Assembly: GCF_027923555.1 (NCBI RefSeq)
Contig: NZ_AP025523.1
Coordinates: forward strand, 3,414,484 to 3,478,483
Direction of reading: 5' to 3'
DNA: 64,000 nucleotides
Source of the DNA: Vulcanimicrobium alpinum
GTDB taxonomy: Bacteria > Vulcanimicrobiota > Vulcanimicrobiia > Vulcanimicrobiales > Vulcanimicrobiaceae
Part shown: piece after piece, positions 35,026-43,716 of the stretch
Position numbering within the stretch: position 1 is the stretch's first letter
Layout: every line of letters begins with the position of its first letter
Notes under the pieces: generated by a model
What the model saw: only the letters and a program-made list of their open reading frames with translations
Told to the model about the DNA's origin: nothing
The model's database searches: none
Position numbers and translations under genes: made by a program

Positions 35026-35822
35026 TCGAGGTGCTCGCCGGCGGCAGCCGGAGCGCCGACGAGTTCGCGCGCGAGCGAGAGATACGCTTGCGCGCCGCGG
35101 CTCTTCACGTCGAACAAGATCGCGGGCTTCCCGTACGACGGCGCTTCGGAGAGGCGGATGTTGCGCGGGATCTGCGTGTGAAAGACGCGATCGGGAAAGA
35201 ACTTGTGCACTTCCTCGAGCACTTCGGTCGCGAGCTTGGTGCGGCCGTCGAACATCGTGATGAGCACGCCGCCGATCGTCAAGTCGGGGTTGAGACCTTC
35301 TTTGATGCGGCGGACGATCGCGATGAGCTGGCTCAGCCCTTCGAGCGCGTAATACTCGGCCTGCACCGGGATGATCACTTCGTCGGCGGCGGTGAGCGCG
35401 TTGATCGTCAGCAGGCCGAGCGACGGCGGGCAGTCGATCAGCACCTCGTCGTAGCGGTCGCGCACCGCGGCGAGCGCGGTCTTCAGCCTGTTCTCGCGCT
35501 GCAAGGCGGAGACGAGTTCGACTTCCGCGCCGGCGAGGCTCAGCGTCGCCGGAACGACCGCGAGCTGCTCGATCTCGGTCGGCAGGGTCACGTCGGCGAT
35601 CGCGGCGTGCTGCAGCAGCACGCTGTACATGTCGCGGTCGACGGTACGCTTGTCGACGCCGACTCCCGTCGTGGTATTCCCCTGAGGGTCGACGTCGACG
35701 ACCAGAACTCGTCGGCCCAGGAGCGCGAGGGATGCGCCGAGATTAACCGCGGTCGTCGACTTGCCGACGCCGCCTTTCTGATTGACGATCGCGATGACGC
35801 GTGCCGACGTACCGGAAACCAC
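35022..35822 (-). CDS. parA: Chromosome partitioning ATPase ParA/Soj
   Basis: 266 residues. VIAIVNQKGGVGKSTTAVNLGASLA is the deviant Walker A (KGGVGKST), VLVVDVDPQGNTTTGVGVD Walker A', and VLIDCPPSLGLLTINALTAAD Walker B. MinD/ParA-type ATPase that binds DNA non-specifically and moves ParB-parS complexes. Stop overlaps parB's ATG. In most genomes it follows rsmG directly; here a cca gene and a 320-base parS-bearing spacer intervene. Confidence 0.95.
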   Translation of the reverse strand: MVSGTSARVIAIVNQKGGVGKSTTAVNLGASLALLGRRVLVVDVDPQGNTTTGVGVDKRTVDRDMYSVLLQHAAIADVTLPTEIEQLAVVPATLSLAGAEVELVSALQRENRLKTALAAVRDRYDEVLIDCPPSLGLLTINALTAADEVIIPVQAEYYALEGLSQLIAIVRRIKEGLNPDLTIGGVLITMFDGRTKLATEVLEEVHKFFPDRVFHTQIPRNIRLSEAPSYGKPAILFDVKSRGAQAYLSLARELVGAPAAAGEHLE

Positions 35823-35831
35823 GAAGAGCGC

Positions 35832-37238
35832 CTATTCTGCCGGGGACACGGGGAAATGCTCGTCGATGTAGCGTTCCGCGCGCTCTGCGAGCAAGGCCGC
35901 GTCGTTCCGAGACGGATCGTCGGTGACCTCCTCGAAGAGGGCCCGGAGCACGTGGCCGACGCGGGCGTCGCCGCGAAAGCCGGGTTTGGCCAGCCCCCGC
36001 CGTTCGAACAGCGCGAGGATGTCGATCCCGCGGATCGCAAGGTCGCGGACGCCGAGCGCCGGACCTTCGGCCATCACCGCGGCGATCCGCGCCTCGAAAC
36101 GCTCGTTCGAGTCGTCGCGCTTGGGCAATCCCGAGCCGTCGATGTCGGCGTGCCGGAGGGCGAAGAGCCGGTCGAGATGCTCGGGACCGATCCTGCGGAT
36201 GAAGCGGCGCAGCGTCTTGTCCTGCAGCTCCGGATCGGCGGCGTACATGTGGTGGCGGACGAGGTGCGCGACCGTCTCTACCGTTTCGTTCGGCAGGCGC
36301 AGGCGCGCCAGCATCGGCGCGACGAGGGCTGCGCCGACGTGCTCGTGTTGATAAAACGTGTTTCCGCGGCCTTCGGGGCGAGGCGCGGCCGTGCGCGGCT
36401 TCCCGATATCGTGGAGCAGGGCCGCGAGCCGCAACGTGACGTCGCCGGTGGGCGCCGCATCGAGCGTCGCGAGGTTGTGGCGGTAGACGTCGTAGGCGTG
36501 CCAGTCGTTCTGGTCGACGCCGAGCCCTTCGAGCAGCTCCGGCCAGAGATGAACCAGCACGCCGGTGCTGCGGAGGATCTCGATCCCGACCGACGGCGCG
36601 GCCGCGGTGAAGAGCTTCGCGAACTCATCGCCGATCCGTTCCGCCGAGACGGTCGCAAGCAACGGCGCCGCGCTCGCGATCGCCGCGGACGTCCGGGCGG
36701 TCGGTTTGTACGCGAAGCGTGCCGCGAACTGCGCGGCGCGGAGCATGCGGAGCGGATCCTCGACGAAGGTCGCCTCATCGACGATGTCGATCCGCGCCGC
36801 CCGGATATCGGCGACGCCACCGTAGGGATCGACGACGGCGTCGTCCGCGATCCGCCGCGCGATCATGTTCATTCGGAAGTCGCGCCGGCGCAGGTCGTCC
36901 TCGAGCGGGATCTCGGGCCCGGACTCGACCGCAAACGCGCGATGCCCGGTTCCGGTCGAGCGCTCGCGCCGCGGAAGCGCGATATCGGCCTCGCCGGCCG
37001 GATGCCGGAACTTGAGCACCGAGAACGACGCGCCGACGACGTCGACGCGGCCCGCCGATCGGAGTGCTTCGAGCAGCACGTCGAACGCGATACCGGTGAC
37101 GACGTAGTCGAGGTCTTTCGGCGGTCGCGCCACCCCGTCGAGTCGGGATCGGAACTCGTCGCGCACCCGTCCGCCGACGGCATAGAGCGACGCGCCCGGC
37201 AAGAGCTGGACCAGAACGTCATCGAGGGAGTGTCGCAC
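35832..37238 (-). CDS. cca: CCA-adding / poly(A) polymerase-type tRNA nucleotidyltransferase with HD domain
   Basis: 468 residues. SLYAVGGRVRDEF (the GG-R-D core) and KDLDYVVTGI (DxD metal site) are class II nucleotidyltransferase motifs. RRDFRMNMIARR and RMLRAAQFAARFAYKP are the conserved head/neck motifs. VTLRLAALLHDIGKPRTAA is an HD phosphohydrolase, and a C-terminal helical arm follows. It could be CCA-adding enzyme or poly(A) polymerase; the two cannot be separated safely by eye. GTG start at 37238. Its position between parA and rsmG is unusual. Confidence 0.85.
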   Translation of the reverse strand: MRHSLDDVLVQLLPGASLYAVGGRVRDEFRSRLDGVARPPKDLDYVVTGIAFDVLLEALRSAGRVDVVGASFSVLKFRHPAGEADIALPRRERSTGTGHRAFAVESGPEIPLEDDLRRRDFRMNMIARRIADDAVVDPYGGVADIRAARIDIVDEATFVEDPLRMLRAAQFAARFAYKPTARTSAAIASAAPLLATVSAERIGDEFAKLFTAAAPSVGIEILRSTGVLVHLWPELLEGLGVDQNDWHAYDVYRHNLATLDAAPTGDVTLRLAALLHDIGKPRTAAPRPEGRGNTFYQHEHVGAALVAPMLARLRLPNETVETVAHLVRHHMYAADPELQDKTLRRFIRRIGPEHLDRLFALRHADIDGSGLPKRDDSNERFEARIAAVMAEGPALGVRDLAIRGIDILALFERRGLAKPGFRGDARVGHVLRALFEEVTDDPSRNDAALLAERAERYIDEHFPVSPAE

Positions 37239-37324
37239 GCGCCCGCTATTGTACCGCGCCGCGCTACCCCGCAGCGCTGAGCCGCTCGCAGGTCACGATC
37301 CGCGGCAGCGCCCTGCCAAACAGA

Positions 37325-37342
37325 GCGTTTCCCGGGAAACGC
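37325..37342. promoter_or_regulatory. parS: Candidate parS site 1 (non-canonical)
   Basis: GCGTTTCCCGGGAAACGC is a perfect 18-base palindrome. Its 14-base core GTTTCCCGGGAAAC differs from the canonical parS core GTTTCACGTGAAAC only at the two symmetric central positions (A to C, T to G). It lies in the intergenic space between rsmG and cca, 1.5 kb from parA. Confidence 0.75.
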
Positions 37343-37398
37343 CCTCACGACTCGGGCGGATCGTTGCCTTCCGACGAGCCCGGATTCACGATCGCGCC

Positions 37399-37412
37399 GT
37401 TTCCCGGGAAAC
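37399..37412. promoter_or_regulatory. parS: Candidate parS site 2 (non-canonical)
   Basis: Second perfect copy of GTTTCCCGGGAAAC, 72 bases after the first, with unrelated flanks. Duplication of exactly the same 14-base core inside an intergenic space next to parAB makes chance unlikely. Confidence 0.72.
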
Positions 37413-37451
37413 TCCCGGTCGCGCAGAGCTAGCCAAAGCGGAACCACCCCG

Positions 37452-37554
37452 GGTCACGCTGAGCCTGTGGCGCCACGATCGCGCCCGACGGGGTGTGGTC
37501 GCCCAGCCCGCAGCGCGCGATTGGGGGCGCCGCTTCGACGGCTCAACGTGACCC
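37452..37554. repeat. Inverted REP pair (REPIN-like) in the parS intergenic space
   Basis: GGGTCACGCTGAGCC at one end and GGCTCAACGTGACC at the other are inverted relative to each other, separated by about 75 GC-rich bases, and belong to the same REP family as the units in gmhB-hldE1 and purH. A pair in this arrangement can fold into one long hairpin. No REP-associated transposase (RAYT) is visible in the window. The rest of 37239-37560 holds the parS-like sites and no gene. Confidence 0.6.
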
Positions 37555-37560
37555 CGCGCC

Positions 37561-38256
37561 CTACGAGAGACAGAGCGGTCGTTTCGTCGGGATGCCGTCT
37601 CGGCGGGGGAAGCGTGGGCCCGTCGGCGTCCGCTTCTCCAAGATGAGGAGCCGGCGTTCGCCGTCGATCGCTCGCTCCCCGACCAATTCGGCGCCGAGCA
37701 CCAGCGCGGCGTCGTGCACGGCGTTGCGCTCGCTTTCCGCCAGCGATCCCCGCTGCAGCAGCGCACGGCCGCCGAGCGCCAGAAACGGCACGGTCAACTC
37801 GGCAACCGCCGGCGACGAACCGACCGCGCGCGCCGTCGCAGTCGCAAACGCCTCGCGCAATCCCGGCTCCCGCCCGGCCTCCTCGGCACGCCGGGAGATG
37901 ACCTCCCCGTCCAGCCCAAGCACGGCGAGCGCTTCCTCCAGGAACCCCGCCCGCTTCTTGATCGGCTCCAGCAATACGACCCGCACCGCGCCCGCGATCG
38001 CGAGGGGGATCCCCGGCAGGCCGTTTCCGGACCCGACGTCGATCAGCGGGCTCCGGACGTCCCCGCGGAGGGTCAGCGCGTCCAGGATGTGGGCGGCGAA
38101 CGCGGCACCGTCTTTCGCCCCGGTGAGGTTGATCCGCCGGTTCGCCGCAAGCACCAGCGCGGCGTAGATCGCAAGCCGCTCGGCGAGCCCCTCGCCGACG
38201 CCGGCCTCCACAAGCGCGGCGCGGGCGGCGGGATCCGGCAGGGGGACCGGTTTCAC
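37561..38256 (-). CDS. rsmG: 16S rRNA (guanine-N7) methyltransferase
   Basis: 231 residues. NRRINLTGAKDGAAFAAHILDAL is the RsmG N-terminal box (N-L-T), and LIDVGSGNGLPGIPLAIAG the SAM-binding motif I. VVLLEPIKKRAGFLEEAL and ARAVGSSPAVAELTVPFL follow as in GidB. It methylates G527 of 16S rRNA. Its ATG overlaps the mnmG stop. The C-terminal about 20 residues (GIPTKRPLCLS) extend past the usual end. Confidence 0.93.
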   Translation of the reverse strand: MKPVPLPDPAARAALVEAGVGEGLAERLAIYAALVLAANRRINLTGAKDGAAFAAHILDALTLRGDVRSPLIDVGSGNGLPGIPLAIAGAVRVVLLEPIKKRAGFLEEALAVLGLDGEVISRRAEEAGREPGLREAFATATARAVGSSPAVAELTVPFLALGGRALLQRGSLAESERNAVHDAALVLGAELVGERAIDGERRLLILEKRTPTGPRFPRRDGIPTKRPLCLS

Positions 38257-40112
38257 GCCGGCGCGGCGGTGAGCCGGTGGACGTGCACCCCGAGGAGCGC
38301 GATGTCGGTCGGGGTGATCCCGGGGATGCGCGTCGCAGCGCCCAGCGTGCGGGGCCGCGTCCGGTCGAGCTTCTCTTTCGCCTCCCGCGACAACGCCCGG
38401 ATCGACGCATAGTCGAGATCGGCCGGCAGGACGACTGCTTCATCGCGCGCGGCGCGCTCGATCGCCGCCTGCGTCCGACGCACGTAGCCGTCCATCTTCA
38501 GCTCGATCTCAACGCGAGCGCCCGTCCCGGCGTCGATCTCCGGCGGCAGGAACGGCGCCACGTCGGCGATCCCGAGCTCAGGCCGCCGCAGCGCGTCGGC
38601 CAGGGTCGAGCCCGGCGCGAGGTCGCTGGAGGCGATCCGCGCCGGCGCCCGGGAGCGTTCGGCGGCACGCCGCGCCGCGTCGAGCGCATCCCGGCGCCGC
38701 GCGAACGCCTCCCACGCCTCGTCGTCGACCAGCCCGATCTTGCGGCCGACCGGGGTGAGGCGCAGGTCGGCGTTGTCGTGCCGCAGGACGACCCGGTGCT
38801 CCGCACGCGACGTCAGCATCCGGTACGGCTCGTCGACGCCGCGGGTCACGAGGTCGTCGAGCAGGACCCCGATGTACGACGTTTCGCGGCCGAGCCGCAA
38901 CGGCTCGCGGCCGGCGGCGCGTCGCGCTGCGTTGATCCCGGCGATCAGCCCCTGCGCCGCCGCCTCTTCGTATCCGCTCGTTCCGTTGAGCTGACCGGCG
39001 TGAAAGAGCCCGGCGACCCGCCGCGTCTCGAGGCTGACGTCCAGTTCTGTCGGCTGCACGAAGTCGTATTCCACCGCATAGCCGGGGCGGAGCACGAGCA
39101 CGTCCGCGAAGCCTGGGAGGGTCCTTAGCATCGCGAGCTGGATGTCGGCAGGGAGGGACGTCGAGAAGCCGCCGACGTAGAACGTCGGCTCGTCCCAGCC
39201 TTCGGGCTCGACGAAGATCTGGTGCGTCGCGTTGTGTGCGAATTTGACGACTTTGTCTTCGATCGACGGACAGTAGCGCGGCCCGATCCCGCGGATGAGG
39301 TCGAGGCCGTAGAGCGGCGAGCGGTGCAGGTTGGCGCGCACCAGCGCGTGCGTCGCCTCGCTGGTCTCGACGATCCAGCACGGCAGCTGCGGGCCCGCGA
39401 ACGCGGCCGGGCTCCGGTAGGAGAACGGGAGCGGCACCGCACTCGGCATTTGTGGTGACATGGCATCCAGCGCAAGGGACGTACGATCGACCCGCGGCGG
39501 CGTCCCGGTCTTCAGCCGCGCTAGGGGAAAGCCCAAGCGCGCCAGCGCGCTGGAGAGCCCGACCGCGGGCGCCTCGCCGAAGCGGCCCTCGGCGCGCACC
39601 TCATCGCCACGGAAGGTCTTCCCGCCCAGGAACGTTCCGGTGGCAAGGACGACGCTCGGCGCGCGCAGCGTCCGGCCGTCGGCGAGCACCACGCCCCGAA
39701 CAGCCCCCGCCTCGACGACGAGGTCGTCGGCCATCCCGGCGACGACGGTGACCCGCGGCTCCGCGCCGAGTTCCGCCCGTGCGGCGCGGACGTACCCCGG
39801 CTTGTCGGCGAGGGCGCGCAGCGCGCGGACGGACGGGCCCTTCGACTCGTTCAGGAAGCGCGCGTGGAGGGAGACGCGGTCGGTGACCCGCGCCATCGCG
39901 CCGCCGATCGCGTCGATCTCGCGCACGAGCTGGCCTTTGGCGCTCCCGCCGATCGACGGATTGCAGGCCAAGGTGCAGATCCGTTCCGGATCGCCGGTGA
40001 CGAGCAGCGTGTGCGCGCCCAGCCGCGCCGCGGCAAGGGCGGCTTCGAATCCGGCGTGGCCGGCGCCGACGACGATGACCGCGGCATCGTCGCCGCGCGA
40101 GACGGTGCGCAT
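38253..40112 (-). CDS. mnmG: tRNA uridine-5-carboxymethylaminomethyl modification enzyme MnmG (GidA)
   Basis: 619 residues. VVGAGHAGFEAALAAARLG is the FAD-binding Rossmann motif, and CNPSIGGSAKGQLVREIDAI the GidA signature. GPRYCPSIEDKVVKFA and GLFHAGQLNGTSGYEEAAAQG are further conserved blocks, with the helical C-terminal domain for MnmE binding. It modifies wobble U34 with MnmE. The ATG at 40112 is chosen over an earlier in-frame ATG at 40154 because the Rossmann motif then begins near residue 12. Divergent from the ferredoxin gene. Confidence 0.95.
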   Translation of the reverse strand: MRTVSRGDDAAVIVVGAGHAGFEAALAAARLGAHTLLVTGDPERICTLACNPSIGGSAKGQLVREIDAIGGAMARVTDRVSLHARFLNESKGPSVRALRALADKPGYVRAARAELGAEPRVTVVAGMADDLVVEAGAVRGVVLADGRTLRAPSVVLATGTFLGGKTFRGDEVRAEGRFGEAPAVGLSSALARLGFPLARLKTGTPPRVDRTSLALDAMSPQMPSAVPLPFSYRSPAAFAGPQLPCWIVETSEATHALVRANLHRSPLYGLDLIRGIGPRYCPSIEDKVVKFAHNATHQIFVEPEGWDEPTFYVGGFSTSLPADIQLAMLRTLPGFADVLVLRPGYAVEYDFVQPTELDVSLETRRVAGLFHAGQLNGTSGYEEAAAQGLIAGINAARRAAGREPLRLGRETSYIGVLLDDLVTRGVDEPYRMLTSRAEHRVVLRHDNADLRLTPVGRKIGLVDDEAWEAFARRRDALDAARRAAERSRAPARIASSDLAPGSTLADALRRPELGIADVAPFLPPEIDAGTGARVEIELKMDGYVRRTQAAIERAARDEAVVLPADLDYASIRALSREAKEKLDRTRPRTLGAATRIPGITPTDIALLGVHVHRLTAAPA

Positions 40113-40153
40113 GGAACGCCCGCCATCGTAGCACGGTTGTACGGATCGCACCA

Positions 40154-40694
40154 ATGGCCGATCCCGCGCGCCGCTTGCGCACCAACACCGACGGACCGTT
40201 CTTCGTCGACGCGTCGTGCATCGATTGCGATGCCTGCCGCAGCTTCGCGCCGCTCACGTTCGCCGCGCGGGGCGCGCATTCGGCGGTCGTCGCGCAGCCC
40301 GCGGAGCCCGCCGACGTCGCGGCGGCGCAGCGCGCGCTGACGGCGTGCCCGGTCGGCGCGATCGGCGACACGGCGCATCGTCAGGTGCGCGACGCGATCG
40401 CTTCGTTTCCGCTCTTCGTCGACGGACCCGTCTCCGAGCTGGGATTCAAGCGCGCGCGTCGTACGGCGCGACCGCGTATCTGGTCGCGCACGCCGATGGC
40501 AACTGGATGATCGACGCGCCGCGGTGGAATACGTCGCTCGCGCATGCACTCGAAGCGCGCGGCGACGTGCGGTACGTCTTCTGACGCATCGTGAGGACGT
40601 CGCCGATGCGGCGCGTCACGCCGCGCTTTTCTGGGCGCGGCGGATCATCCACGCGCGCGACCGCGGCGCGATGCGTCCGACGCGGAGATCGTGA
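40154..40694 (+). pseudogene. Ferredoxin-MBL-fold fusion gene, frameshifted and cut by an IS
   Basis: The first about 100 residues are a 4Fe-4S ferredoxin module (DASCIDCDACRSFAP and TACPVGAIGD, with paired Cys). The homologous MBL-fold part continues in a second frame (SYGATAYLVAHADGNWMIDA, 40459-40580). After a TGA at 40582 it goes on in a third frame (LTHREDVADAARHAALFWAR, to about 40680). Such ferredoxin-MBL hydrolases exist in many bacteria. IS-A copy 1 is inserted at 40695, and a short continuation (EIVIEVPLLSISEHG) follows the IS at 42060-42105. So the gene has at least two frameshifts plus an insertion. Confidence 0.75.
40687..40694. repeat. Target site duplication of IS-A copy 1, left
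   Basis: GATCGTGA flanks the IS here and again at 42060-42067. Eight bases is the usual duplication for IS256-family elements and fixes the element ends exactly. Confidence 0.85.
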
Positions 40695-42059
40695 AGTCAA
40701 GTCCCAAATCTGCTGTAATTCCGGTTCGTCGATCGCGTAAGTTAGGCTGCTCGTCTGTCTCGTTTTACGGCGGCCGGCTTGGCCACCGTCGTTGCTTTCC
40801 ATTCGAAGTATTCGGTCATGTCGAAGTAGGCTCGGCTTAACCATTCGTCGTTTTGCTCGGAGAGTAACGCGCCGACCATGCGAATCGCTGCGGCGTCGTT
40901 TGGGAAAATGCGAATGACTTTCTCCCGGCGACGAATCTCTTCATTGAGCCGCTCTTGCATGTTGCTCGTGCGCAGTCGCCGACGATATTTCTCCGGCAGC
41001 GGCAAGATCGCAAACATGTCTTCGAACGCTCCTTCCAAGCACACGCACGACTTCGGCGCTGTTTCTGCGAAGCGGGCCATGAATTCCGCATATCGACGCT
41101 CAGCCTCTTTGCGATCAGTTGCGAGAAAGATCAGCCGAGCTGCAGCGGTTACGTTTTCGCGTTCTTTCTTGGGCGCGTGATCGAGCAAGTTCTTCATCAC
41201 GTGGAACTGGCAGCGCTGCCATGTCGCGCCGACGAATTGCTTGGCGATCGCCTCGCGTAAGCCCGAGTGATTGTCGGAGACGGCAACGTCGACGCCGTGC
41301 AAGCCGCGTGCTTTGAGGCCGCGAAAGAACTCGTTCCACGTCGCAAAGCTCTCCGAATCGCCGATCGAAAGACCAAGGATTTCTCGGTATCCGTCAGCGC
41401 GAATGCCGCTCGCGATGAGGAGCGCTTTGCTGACGACGCTCTTGTCGGTGCGCACCTTCGTAAAGAGCGCGTCAACGATGATGAACGGGTACGCCGCATC
41501 AAGCCGACGATTCAAGAATCCCGCGACCGGCTCGTCAAGGGCCTTCGCGAGGCGACTGACCGTCGACTTCGAAAACGACGTCCCACACAGACCTTCGGTT
41601 ATCCGCGTGACCTTCCGCGTCGAGACGCCGTTGACGACCATCTCCATCAGGCCCACGACAAAGGCTTGTTCGCTGCGGCGATAACGCTCAAAGATGTCGG
41701 TTGAGAAGCTGCCGTCGCGCGTTTGCGGCACGCGCAGGACCAGCGATCCGACGCGGGTCGAGAGCTGTCGATCGCGATACCCATTTCGATAGCCCTCCCG
41801 TTCTTGACAGCGTTCGTACCGCTCGGCGCCCAGATGATCGCGCATCTGCGCCTCGAGCACTTGGTTCAAAATCGTTTCGACGAGCTTCCCGAGCGCCGCA
41901 GGTTGATCGAGCAACGCTGGAATCGCGTCGCGGGATAGGGTAAGATCGTAATCGGCCACCGTTCCGGTCCTTTCGATTGAAGTGTTGTCAACGTCAATCT
42001 TCGAACCGGAGCGGTGGCTACCCGCCCGCTGAATTTACATCAATTATAGGGACTCTGCC
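40695..42059 (-). mobile_element. IS-A copy 1 (IS256 family), complete, 1365 bp
   Basis: Ends are AGTCAAGTCCC at the transposase 3' side and GGCAGAGTCCC (read inward) at the 5' side, sharing a degenerate inverted repeat with the core AGTCCC...TGTAA. Both ends are bounded by the 8-base duplication GATCGTGA. It interrupts the ferredoxin-MBL gene. It is the only IS in the window with an intact duplication, and so represents a simple recent transposition. Confidence 0.92.
40742..41959 (-). CDS. IS256-family transposase (IS-A copy 1)
   Basis: 405 residues from a GTG at 41959. Mutator-type DDE enzyme: IVDALFTKVRTDK (first Asp), VAVSDNHSGLREAI (second Asp), then WQRCQFHVMKNLLDHAP (the family C/D-x2-H block) and RTSNMQERLNEEIRRR (Glu region). 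It catalyses cut-and-copy movement of its own element through the end repeats. Identical, apart from rare changes, to the copies at 51938, 56907 and 63774, indicating recent spread. Confidence 0.93.
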   Translation of the reverse strand: MADYDLTLSRDAIPALLDQPAALGKLVETILNQVLEAQMRDHLGAERYERCQEREGYRNGYRDRQLSTRVGSLVLRVPQTRDGSFSTDIFERYRRSEQAFVVGLMEMVVNGVSTRKVTRITEGLCGTSFSKSTVSRLAKALDEPVAGFLNRRLDAAYPFIIVDALFTKVRTDKSVVSKALLIASGIRADGYREILGLSIGDSESFATWNEFFRGLKARGLHGVDVAVSDNHSGLREAIAKQFVGATWQRCQFHVMKNLLDHAPKKERENVTAAARLIFLATDRKEAERRYAEFMARFAETAPKSCVCLEGAFEDMFAILPLPEKYRRRLRTSNMQERLNEEIRRREKVIRIFPNDAAAIRMVGALLSEQNDEWLSRAYFDMTEYFEWKATTVAKPAAVKRDRRAA

Positions 42060-42067
42060 GATCGTGA
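42060..42067. repeat. Target site duplication of IS-A copy 1, right
   Basis: GATCGTGA, matching 40687-40694. It is followed by about 40 bases that continue the interrupted MBL gene. Confidence 0.85.
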
Positions 42068-42129
42068 TCGAAGTGCCGCTGCTCTCGATTAGCGAGCATG
42101 GATGAATCAGTGTGATCCGGGGAGGCAGC

Positions 42130-42310
42130 ATGGACGATCTTGGCATCGATGTCGGCAAAGCGACGCTGTATGCGAGTTGCTTCAGGGTGAGCGGTCTACT
42201 CTTAAGACCGTGCCGAACAACATCAAGGGCTTCGATCAGCTATCGAAGTGGCTGATGAATTGTAAGGCCGTTGATGTGCACGCCCGCATGGAAGCAACGG
42301 GAACCTATGG
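42130..42310 (+). pseudogene. IS110-family transposase N-terminal remnant
   Basis: MDDLGIDVGKATLYAS from the ATG at 42130 is the start of an IS110-type DEDD transposase (first acidic residue in GIDVGK). The homology then continues in another frame (ELLQGERSTLKTVPNNIKGF...MEATGTYGVE), so there is at least one frameshift. GGGGAGG upstream is a good ribosome-binding site. It is cut at 42311 by IS-B copy 1; no C-terminal half is found in the window. Confidence 0.75.
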
Positions 42311-43475
42311 TGTAGAAGTCAGGATTTGATCTGACGGTTGTCGAATACCGGTGGTGAATCCTCCTGAGGAGCCATCCATGAACAGCGACCGAAAAGTCAT
42401 CAAGGCGAAAGTGGGCCTACTCCAGCTCGGCAAGCAGCTCGGAAATGTGACTGAAGCCTGCCGCGTGATGGGTTACAGCCGTGATAGCTTCTACCGTTTC
42501 AAAGAGCTCTACGAGACGGGCGGCGATCTAGCCTTGGCCGAGATCACCAAGCGAAAGCCGAACCTCAAGAACCGCATTGCTCCCGAAGTCGAGGATGCGA
42601 TTGTCGATCTTGCGATCGAGTTCCCTGCGTACGGTCAAGTGCGCGCAGCGAACGAGCTCGCCAAGCGTGGGATGCGTATGTCGCCGGCGGGACTTCGCGG
42701 GGTGTGGCTGCGACACGATCTTGAGACGATGAAGAAACGGCTCAAAGCGCTGGAAGCAAAGAGCGCCCAAGATGGGCTCGTCCTGACTGAGGCGCAAGTC
42801 GTCGCGCTGGAGCGTGCCAAGCTCGAGAAAGAAGCGCACGGCGAGTTCGAGAGTGAGTGCCCCGGCTACTGCGGCGCGCAGGACACCTTCTTCGTTGGGA
42901 CGATGAAGGGCGTCGGCCGCATCTACCAGCAGACCTTCATCGACACCTATGCGAAGGTGGGCGTCGCGAAGCTCTATTTGGACAAGACACCAATCACTGC
43001 GGCCGACCTGCTCAACGATCGCGTGTTACCGCTATACGAAGAGTACGGGATTACGTTGCAACGGATCCTGACCGACCGCGGCACGGAGTTTTGCGGGCGT
43101 GAGGGACATCCGTACGAGCTCTACCTGGCGATCGAAGACATCGACCACACCCGAACGAAGGCACGCCATCCGCAGACCAACGGCATCGTCGAGCGTTTTC
43201 ACAAAACGATGCTTGATGAGTTTTATCGGATCGCGTTTCGCAAGACGATCTACACGTCGCTCGAGCAACTGCAGCGGGACCTCGATGCGTGGACCGAGGA
43301 GTACAACACGCAGCGTCCGCATCAAGGACGCTGGTGCTACGGCAAGACGCCGATGCAGACATTCGTCGACAGTGTCTCCCTTGCGAAAGAGAAACAGATC
43401 GCTTAGACTGAAACCCAACCTATCTGACACTACCGCAAGATCGTACGACTGTCAGATCACATAGTAGCTACTACA
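42311..43475 (+). mobile_element. IS-B copy 1 (IS481 family), complete, 1165 bp
   Basis: Begins TGTAGAAGTCAGGATTTGAT and ends CATAGTAGCTACTACA. The ends share TGTA and GATCTGAC in inverted orientation. Copy 2 (53212-54376) has the same length and ends, which defines the borders. Left flank is the IS110 remnant and right flank an ilvE fragment, with no clear duplication, so this copy probably sits at a deletion junction. Confidence 0.9.
42378..43406 (+). CDS. IS481-family transposase (IS-B copy 1)
   Basis: 342 residues from an ATG at 42378 with GAGGAG 8-12 bases upstream. An N-terminal helix-turn-helix ([20 protein letters not shown]) is followed by a DDE integrase core: [20 protein letters not shown] (first Asp), [12 protein letters not shown] (second Asp), [20 protein letters not shown] (Glu). 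The C-terminal [17 protein letters not shown] is typical of rve-type transposases. Copies at 53279 (full) and 58227 (3' half). Confidence 0.92.
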   Translation: MNSDRKVIKAKVGLLQLGKQLGNVTEACRVMGYSRDSFYRFKELYETGGDLALAEITKRKPNLKNRIAPEVEDAIVDLAIEFPAYGQVRAANELAKRGMRMSPAGLRGVWLRHDLETMKKRLKALEAKSAQDGLVLTEAQVVALERAKLEKEAHGEFESECPGYCGAQDTFFVGTMKGVGRIYQQTFIDTYAKVGVAKLYLDKTPITAADLLNDRVLPLYEEYGITLQRILTDRGTEFCGREGHPYELYLAIEDIDHTRTKARHPQTNGIVERFHKTMLDEFYRIAFRKTIYTSLEQLQRDLDAWTEEYNTQRPHQGRWCYGKTPMQTFVDSVSLAKEKQIA

Positions 43476-43716
43476 GGTCGTGGAACGTGCGATCGATCGC
43501 AGCGAAATCTTTTGCGCGGACGAGATGTTCTTGAGCGGCAGCGCGGCGGGCGTGCAATGGATCGAATCCGTCGATCATCGGAGCATCGGCAATGGCACGC
43601 AAGGCCCGGTCGCGAAAGCCCTGATCGATCTCTACGGCAAAGTCACCCGCGCCGAGCTGCCCAAGTATTCCGACTGGCTGCTCAAGACGTACGCCTCCCG
43701 AACGGTGCGTGCATGA
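43476..43716 (+). pseudogene. 3' fragment of branched-chain aminotransferase (ilvE)
   Basis: The frame entering from IS-B reads VERAIDRSEIFCADEMFLSG then SAAGVQWIESVDHRSIGNGT and GPVAKALIDLYGKVTRAELP. This is the C-terminal about 75 residues of a class IV PLP branched-chain amino-acid aminotransferase (DEmFlsGTAAgv... signature). The N-terminal three quarters are missing, removed at the IS-B border. It cannot be functional. The next 84 bases to the riboswitch hold no gene, and I see no convincing promoter there. Confidence 0.8.

Noticed and set aside
37239-37560. Replication origin oriC
   Set aside because: No clusters of DnaA boxes (TTATNCACA) and no AT-rich unwinding region; GC content is high throughout, and no dnaA or dnaN is in the window.
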